A DNA stretch of 64,000 nt from Anaerohalosphaera lusitana. Its GTDB lineage: Bacteria > Planctomycetota > Phycisphaerae > Sedimentisphaerales > Anaerohalosphaeraceae. Of the stretch, positions 59,841 to 64,000 are shown piece by piece (position 1 is the stretch's first letter; the number at the start of each line of letters is the position of its first letter). Below the pieces are notes generated by a model. The model saw only the letters and a list, made by a program, of their open reading frames with translations, was not told the origin of the DNA and made no database searches. A program made the translations under genes and the position numbers. The DNA lies in the NCBI RefSeq assembly GCF_002007645.1, contig NZ_CP019791.1, positions 3,092,593-3,156,592 on the forward strand, written 5' to 3'.

Positions 59841-61007
59841 GTGCTAAAAGTTTGCCCGGTTTGCAGGAGCAAAGAAATTGACGAAATAGTTTACATCTCC
59901 GCAGTACCTGCTTTGGCAAACGTCTTGTGGAGTGACCAGGAAAGGGCAGTTTCTGCAAAAAAGGGAGACATCTGTTTGGTCATTTGCCGAAACTGCAGCT
60001 TTATTTTCAATTCGGCTTATGATCCCGATCTGGTAGATTACGACTGCTGTTATGAAAACTCGCTTCACTGCTCAAACACGTTCAACGGCTACTGTGAGCG
60101 CCTGGCGTCCGATCTAAGCCAAAGACTTCACCTCAAAGACAAGACCATCATAGAGATCGGATGCGGCCAGGGACAGTTCCTGTCAATGCTCCAGCATGCT
60201 GGCGATAATCTAGCGATTGGATTTGACCCCAGTTACCGCGGTGCAGAGCCTGAGGAACATGATAAGACAAAAATATACACTTGCATCTTTCCTCCAAAAC
60301 ACCCTCTCGAACAAGAGCCGGATTTTCTTTGCTGCAGACATGTTCTTGAGCATATATTCGAACCGGAGGCTTTTGTTGAAGAGGTCACGGCAGCCGCAAA
60401 ACCGCGTTGTAAACTCTATTTTGAGGTTCCGAACGCAAATTATATGTTGAGACTGCCTGGAATATGGGACCTGCTGTATGAGCACTTTGCCTATTACACC
60501 ACCACTGCCTTAAAATACCTCTTCCTTTCCGCAGGCTGTGAGAACATTCAGGTGACCGAGCGTTTTTATGATCAATACCTCGGCCTGGAGGCTTACACAG
60601 GTAAAAAAAGACTCAGCACCAATTGTCAGCCGCAAACACATCAGATTGTCACCTCAGCTCAAAAGTTTGGGAAAGCATACAAAGAAAAAGTACAAGAATG
60701 GGCAAAGTATTTGGACAGTCTCGTATCCAAAGGTGAGAAAGTTATCATCTGGGGAGCCGGCGCTAAGGGCATTATGTTCCTGAACTTTCTTGGCATGGAC
60801 TATAGAACAGTCCCTTTCATAACAGATATAAATCCAGCCAAACACGGCTGCTTCCTGACCGGTTCAGGTCAAATGGTCATCCCGCCTGAAGAATTGACAT
60901 CCTACCGCCCGGATAAGGTCATAATCATGAATCCCGCATACAAGAATGAGATCGAGGCCGACTTGCAACGCATGGACCTCCACAAGGCTCAAATACTGAT
61001 CGCGTGA
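59841..61007 (+). CDS. C-methyltransferase-like protein (paralogue 2)
   Basis: A 388-residue sister of the preceding protein, sharing order and motifs: CPVCRSKEIDEIVYI, CRNCSFIFNSAYD, IIEIGCGQGQFLSML, CCRHVLEHIFE, then IWGAGAKGIMFLNFL and VIIMNPAYKNEIE near the end. The start is a GTG at 59841 with GGAGGG 5 bases before it. It follows after 11 bases, so tandem duplication and divergence is the simple explanation. The SAM-binding motif is intact, so it should be active. Substrate unknown; a multi-step methylation of one glycan is one possibility. Confidence 0.85.
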   Translation: MLKVCPVCRSKEIDEIVYISAVPALANVLWSDQERAVSAKKGDICLVICRNCSFIFNSAYDPDLVDYDCCYENSLHCSNTFNGYCERLASDLSQRLHLKDKTIIEIGCGQGQFLSMLQHAGDNLAIGFDPSYRGAEPEEHDKTKIYTCIFPPKHPLEQEPDFLCCRHVLEHIFEPEAFVEEVTAAAKPRCKLYFEVPNANYMLRLPGIWDLLYEHFAYYTTTALKYLFLSAGCENIQVTERFYDQYLGLEAYTGKKRLSTNCQPQTHQIVTSAQKFGKAYKEKVQEWAKYLDSLVSKGEKVIIWGAGAKGIMFLNFLGMDYRTVPFITDINPAKHGCFLTGSGQMVIPPEELTSYRPDKVIIMNPAYKNEIEADLQRMDLHKAQILIA

Positions 61008-61104
61008 GCGGATCAAGCGATCTGGGATGAAATGCTGACCTGAAGCAATTTCACGGCCCATGAAAACAGAATTAAGCTGTCGCAACTTTTTCAAGCCAAA
61101 CCCA

Positions 61105-61140
61105 CAAAAGGTCCGACCATTTTCACATTGACCGGACCTT
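61105..61140 (-). terminator. Terminator of the large fibronectin/dockerin gene
   Basis: AAGGTCCG and CGGACCTT (61108-61115, 61133-61140) form an 8-bp perfect stem. On the minus strand it is followed by TTTTGTG, 31 bases past the stop. Rightward the tail is not U-rich, so it mainly serves the leftward gene. Confidence 0.65.
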
Positions 61141-61171
61141 GTCTTGGATCGCTTTCTGAAACTATACTTTA

Positions 61172-64000
61172 TCACTGAACCGGTGTCACTGTAACATCAC
61201 CAAACAGCACCTCGGTATGATGCGTCAGCAGGATGAATGAACCGTGTTGAGGAGCCGTAGCAGGTTCAGTCGCTACCATGGTCCAGTGCACAGGCTCTTG
61301 TTCATCCGATGGCCATACCTTAAAGCTGTATTCAGTCTCGCTGGTTGCAAGTGTCTTACATCTCATTTTGAATATATACTCTCGATTGTACTCGAGCGGT
61401 GCTGCGTCCCCAGTTGCGACTATGTTCCCTTCATGACCAAGTATTTGAAATACACCATCGGTCGGTTCGTCCTCTTGATTCCTGAATTGAAAGCGTGCCA
61501 AGGCACCAAGCGGCTTCCAACCAATCCTGGGCTGATCGTGATGTCTCCATTCTACATGCCCAGTCCAGCGCATTACAATGCCAAAAGAAGGCAGACCGCC
61601 TGGTTGATTAGGATCATGATTCGAAGAAAGCATTTTGATCGGAACAATAACCTCATAATCCTGCCAGCTCATATCACCCACCGCAATACAACGATCGTAT
61701 CCCGGAACAATGGATGTAACGCCTTGGTCACTGAGCTCCCACAAGCCATCCGTTACTTGTGCCGCATCGTTAATGCTGCCGGCTTCGGACCAGTCAATAC
61801 TGTAATTAGCAGGCGGATGCATCTGATCATTGTAGACTACTGTCACAGTATCGCTGGCTCTGCTGCCGTCTGACATAACAGCCGTTAGAGTCACATAGTT
61901 GAGGCCGGGTTCGAGAACGGTCAAAGGGATCTCGGCGTTGAAATCACCCTCGCTGGTTAAACGAAGATTATCTTCCGGGCCCAGAGACAACGGCAATTGA
62001 TATACACCATTTACCGCATAATCGAGTCTTTCAAGGGTCTGCGGCTCAGCAATGCTTCCCAGGATATTAACGAACCTCTGGGGGGTCCCATTCTGCCCGA
62101 ATTCCTGTCTTTTCCCATACCATACATCTATTGCGTTAGAACCGGGCACAGGATCGAAATATGTCTCAATGAAATGGTCTCCCTCAATTTCAAGCTCCGA
62201 TGGGTTCATCTGAGATTCCACCGCACCGCGATAACCCACGAAACCCCAGCCTTCGTCCGGGGACGCAGATATTCCTATCGTCTCGCCAATTACAAACTCG
62301 CTGCGGTTCGGATCTCGATCGTAATAATCATTCAGCCAGAAAGTAGCGAAACGCTCAAGATCAGCGTAGTCAACCGTATCATCTGAACCTGCGATGTCAC
62401 ACATAAGGCCGTCCCCAACAAGCAGCCATTGAGTCGCCATCGCAGCAAAATCACCGAACGTAACAAAGCAGTCGTTATCAAAATCTCCGGTGTCCGCATA
62501 ATTATTGTTTTCAATACAGATCGGCGATGCAACGGTCCTTACCTCACCGCTGCCAAATGTCGAAAACCTGACCGTATTTTTGGAAGGATCTCCATCGAAT
62601 TTTGTTACAGGCGGCACAGTGTTGATAAAGAAATCCGCACTTGCAACAGCAGCCGGTGCCTCACCGTTCAAAGAATGATTACCGCCGAAAACAGCGACTT
62701 TGCTCACACTGAACGGAAGCGTCATCTCCCTAAGAGTTGTCCAATTACCACCGTCAAACGAATACTCGAATTGATATGTATCCTGTACTCGCTCAATGGC
62801 AAGATAAATATGTCCGTAAGCATCGATTTCGTCATCGGGCCAGTTCTTCTGCGAGCCTGCGACAAAACGGCTTACATACACACCATTTTCTGTATCGCTG
62901 GAAAACGCCTCGATTTTTGCGAAATTCAGGTAGTCGTCTTCGGCCATCAAACCCTGAAATCGAGTCCCTGCTCCCCCCTGTGAATTGAATTTCACAACGG
63001 CCCTGAAATTGTCTTCCGAAACATTTTGAACCAATCTGGGAGCTTTGGTGCCTCTCGTAGAGATCAAGTGACTTGGACCATACGGCACAGAAATATTTAA
63101 ATGACCATCTAAAACATCCCACTGACCATCACCGATCGGGTTGACAAATTTCCAAACAGACTCTTCAAATGTATTGCCGTTGAACTGTTCAAGACAGGCA
63201 TCTTCAGGCACAAAATGTGCAAACACCTTCTCGTCCTCGGTTACGGACATAGAAACCTCTGTCTCGGTCGATTGAACCGATCCGCCCCAATAGGCAAACT
63301 TATAGCCATCTGAAGGCACAGCAGTCAACTGCAGCATCTCACCGACCCCATAGGTTGCTTTATTCGGATCCGCCAAAACAGTGCCCTCTCCCTCGGTGAT
63401 AAGTTGAATGACGCACTGGGTACTTGTAACAAATTGGCCCTGTACCTCAGTTGTATTATCCCTCTTGTCCGTGCAACTGATCATGTAATAATAGCTGGCA
63501 CCTGGAACCAGATCGGTAAGGACTATGCTATGCACCGATTGAAGCGTGTTCACATTGTATTCGCCAAGCTCATAAGCCTCGGTTTCGCCATATCTAACTA
63601 ATGTAGTTGCGGGTTCATCTGTCACCCACGACAATTCACATGAGCTGGCCATTGGATAGACAGTTAGTTCACTTATTACCGGCGGCGTAATATCAGGCTC
63701 ACTCGTGGTGAAAGTGTAACCTGAGTCCACGGTCTCGTTAAGTGCAGCATCGAGGCCGGATATCTGAAAATGATATGTGGTGCTGGGGCTAAGGCCTGTC
63801 AGCTCTACGGCATGATAGGTAGTCCATTCATTACCTGCAAACGAACCGACAGCATATTGTTCCGTCAAGCCGTAGTCCAAAACCGTAGTGCAGGGCTCAT
63901 CTGATGACCAGACAATACTCGCACGATCTTCCTCAACCGTAACACCCGGCGTTCCAAGAATTGGCGGCACATTATCAACTGTATCATCGGTGCTGAAAAC
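61172..64000 (-). CDS. Large secreted fibronectin/InlB/dockerin protein (N-terminus outside window)
   Basis: At least 942 residues; the frame is open to the window edge, so the 5' end is missing. Domains seen in order: two fibronectin-III or phosphatase-N-like domains (each ending in a YHF/YYM-I strand), an InlB-type B repeat (YWGGSV), a concanavalin-like DUF1349-type domain (FEESVWKFVNP ... WTTLREM), a dockerin-like pair of EF loops in the middle (GDFDNDCFVTFGDF; IAGSDDTVDYADL), a second InlB repeat (VGYRGAV), an Ig-like domain and a C-terminal beta domain with lectin character. No catalytic motif was recognised, though an enzyme could lie in the missing part. It is likely an extracellular glycan-binding protein. 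Confidence 0.8.
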   Translation of the reverse strand, partial: VFSTDDTVDNVPPILGTPGVTVEEDRASIVWSSDEPCTTVLDYGLTEQYAVGSFAGNEWTTYHAVELTGLSPSTTYHFQISGLDAALNETVDSGYTFTTSEPDITPPVISELTVYPMASSCELSWVTDEPATTLVRYGETEAYELGEYNVNTLQSVHSIVLTDLVPGASYYYMISCTDKRDNTTEVQGQFVTSTQCVIQLITEGEGTVLADPNKATYGVGEMLQLTAVPSDGYKFAYWGGSVQSTETEVSMSVTEDEKVFAHFVPEDACLEQFNGNTFEESVWKFVNPIGDGQWDVLDGHLNISVPYGPSHLISTRGTKAPRLVQNVSEDNFRAVVKFNSQGGAGTRFQGLMAEDDYLNFAKIEAFSSDTENGVYVSRFVAGSQKNWPDDEIDAYGHIYLAIERVQDTYQFEYSFDGGNWTTLREMTLPFSVSKVAVFGGNHSLNGEAPAAVASADFFINTVPPVTKFDGDPSKNTVRFSTFGSGEVRTVASPICIENNNYADTGDFDNDCFVTFGDFAAMATQWLLVGDGLMCDIAGSDDTVDYADLERFATFWLNDYYDRDPNRSEFVIGETIGISASPDEGWGFVGYRGAVESQMNPSELEIEGDHFIETYFDPVPGSNAIDVWYGKRQEFGQNGTPQRFVNILGSIAEPQTLERLDYAVNGVYQLPLSLGPEDNLRLTSEGDFNAEIPLTVLEPGLNYVTLTAVMSDGSRASDTVTVVYNDQMHPPANYSIDWSEAGSINDAAQVTDGLWELSDQGVTSIVPGYDRCIAVGDMSWQDYEVIVPIKMLSSNHDPNQPGGLPSFGIVMRWTGHVEWRHHDQPRIGWKPLGALARFQFRNQEDEPTDGVFQILGHEGNIVATGDAAPLEYNREYIFKMRCKTLATSETEYSFKVWPSDEQEPVHWTMVATEPATAPQHGSFILLTHHTEVLFGDVTVTPVQ

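Noticed and set aside
1-64000. CRISPR arrays, insertion sequences, prophage genes
   Set aside because: No regularly spaced repeats, transposase or phage structural genes were found. The palindrome at 9588-9756 is the only candidate mobile sequence and carries no gene.

Overview
The window looks like a chromosome segment of a heterotrophic planctomycete, most likely of the Phycisphaerae / Sedimentisphaerales type. This assignment is inferred from gene style; no marker gene or database search was available. The supporting features are dockerin-like EF-hand tails (GDxDxD...FxxxWW) on very large secreted proteins, a sulfatase next to a secreted GH27 enzyme, a sigma factor paired with a pseudopilin-like (DUF1559-type) protein, signal peptidases carrying zinc ribbons, and a Lys/Ala-repeat histone-H1-like protein. 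Promoters of ordinary sigma-70 form (TTGACA, 16-17 nt, TATAAT) can be seen before many genes. No CRISPR array, insertion sequence, rRNA or phage gene was recognised.

Layout. 0-12 kb: a HEAT-repeat exported protein, nadD, a Lys-rich basic protein, small lipoproteins, an ECF sigma factor translationally coupled to a membrane partner, two cyclophilins in tandem, a class II photolyase with an FMN-barrel protein, then a gene-free stretch holding a roughly 165-bp imperfect palindrome and a possible small RNA, followed by a GGQ release-factor-like gene, a lipoprotein and a six-helix membrane protein. 12-24 kb: MBL-fold hydrolase and tex; a run of two long signal peptidases I and a COG2509 flavoprotein; HU and cold-shock genes; tRNA-Arg; and the two subunits of an NfnAB/SudAB-type flavin enzyme. 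24-33 kb: a MacAB-TolC-like operon (TolC, adaptor, ATPase, permease), then a separate gene fusing an ABC substrate-binding-like domain to a TolC channel. 33-41 kb: a polysaccharide-related region with a 1471-residue LamG/FG-GAP/HExxH/PA14/dockerin protein, a sulfatase, and a divergently read NPCBM-GH27 enzyme. 41-45 kb: an RND adaptor and pump.

45-61 kb is a surface-sugar and signalling region. An rmlA-rmlC-rmlD-like operon (no rmlB in the window) is read leftwards. Rightwards come two histidine kinases, a NarL-type regulator, a GT4 glycosyltransferase, an Rcp1-like receiver and a YbaK-like protein, then a CDP-sugar cluster made of rfbF, an SDR epimerase/dehydratase and three C-methyltransferase-type proteins. 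The last two methyltransferases look like diverged tandem duplicates. The likely product is a methyl-branched deoxysugar for a polysaccharide or glycan, which is an inference. The window ends inside another large secreted fibronectin/dockerin protein (61172 to the edge), read leftwards and lacking its N-terminus here.

The items most worth following up are the substrate-binding/TolC fusion, the sigma factor with a pseudopilin-like partner, the twin zinc-ribbon signal peptidases, the methyltransferase triplet and several unexplained structured intergenic regions.
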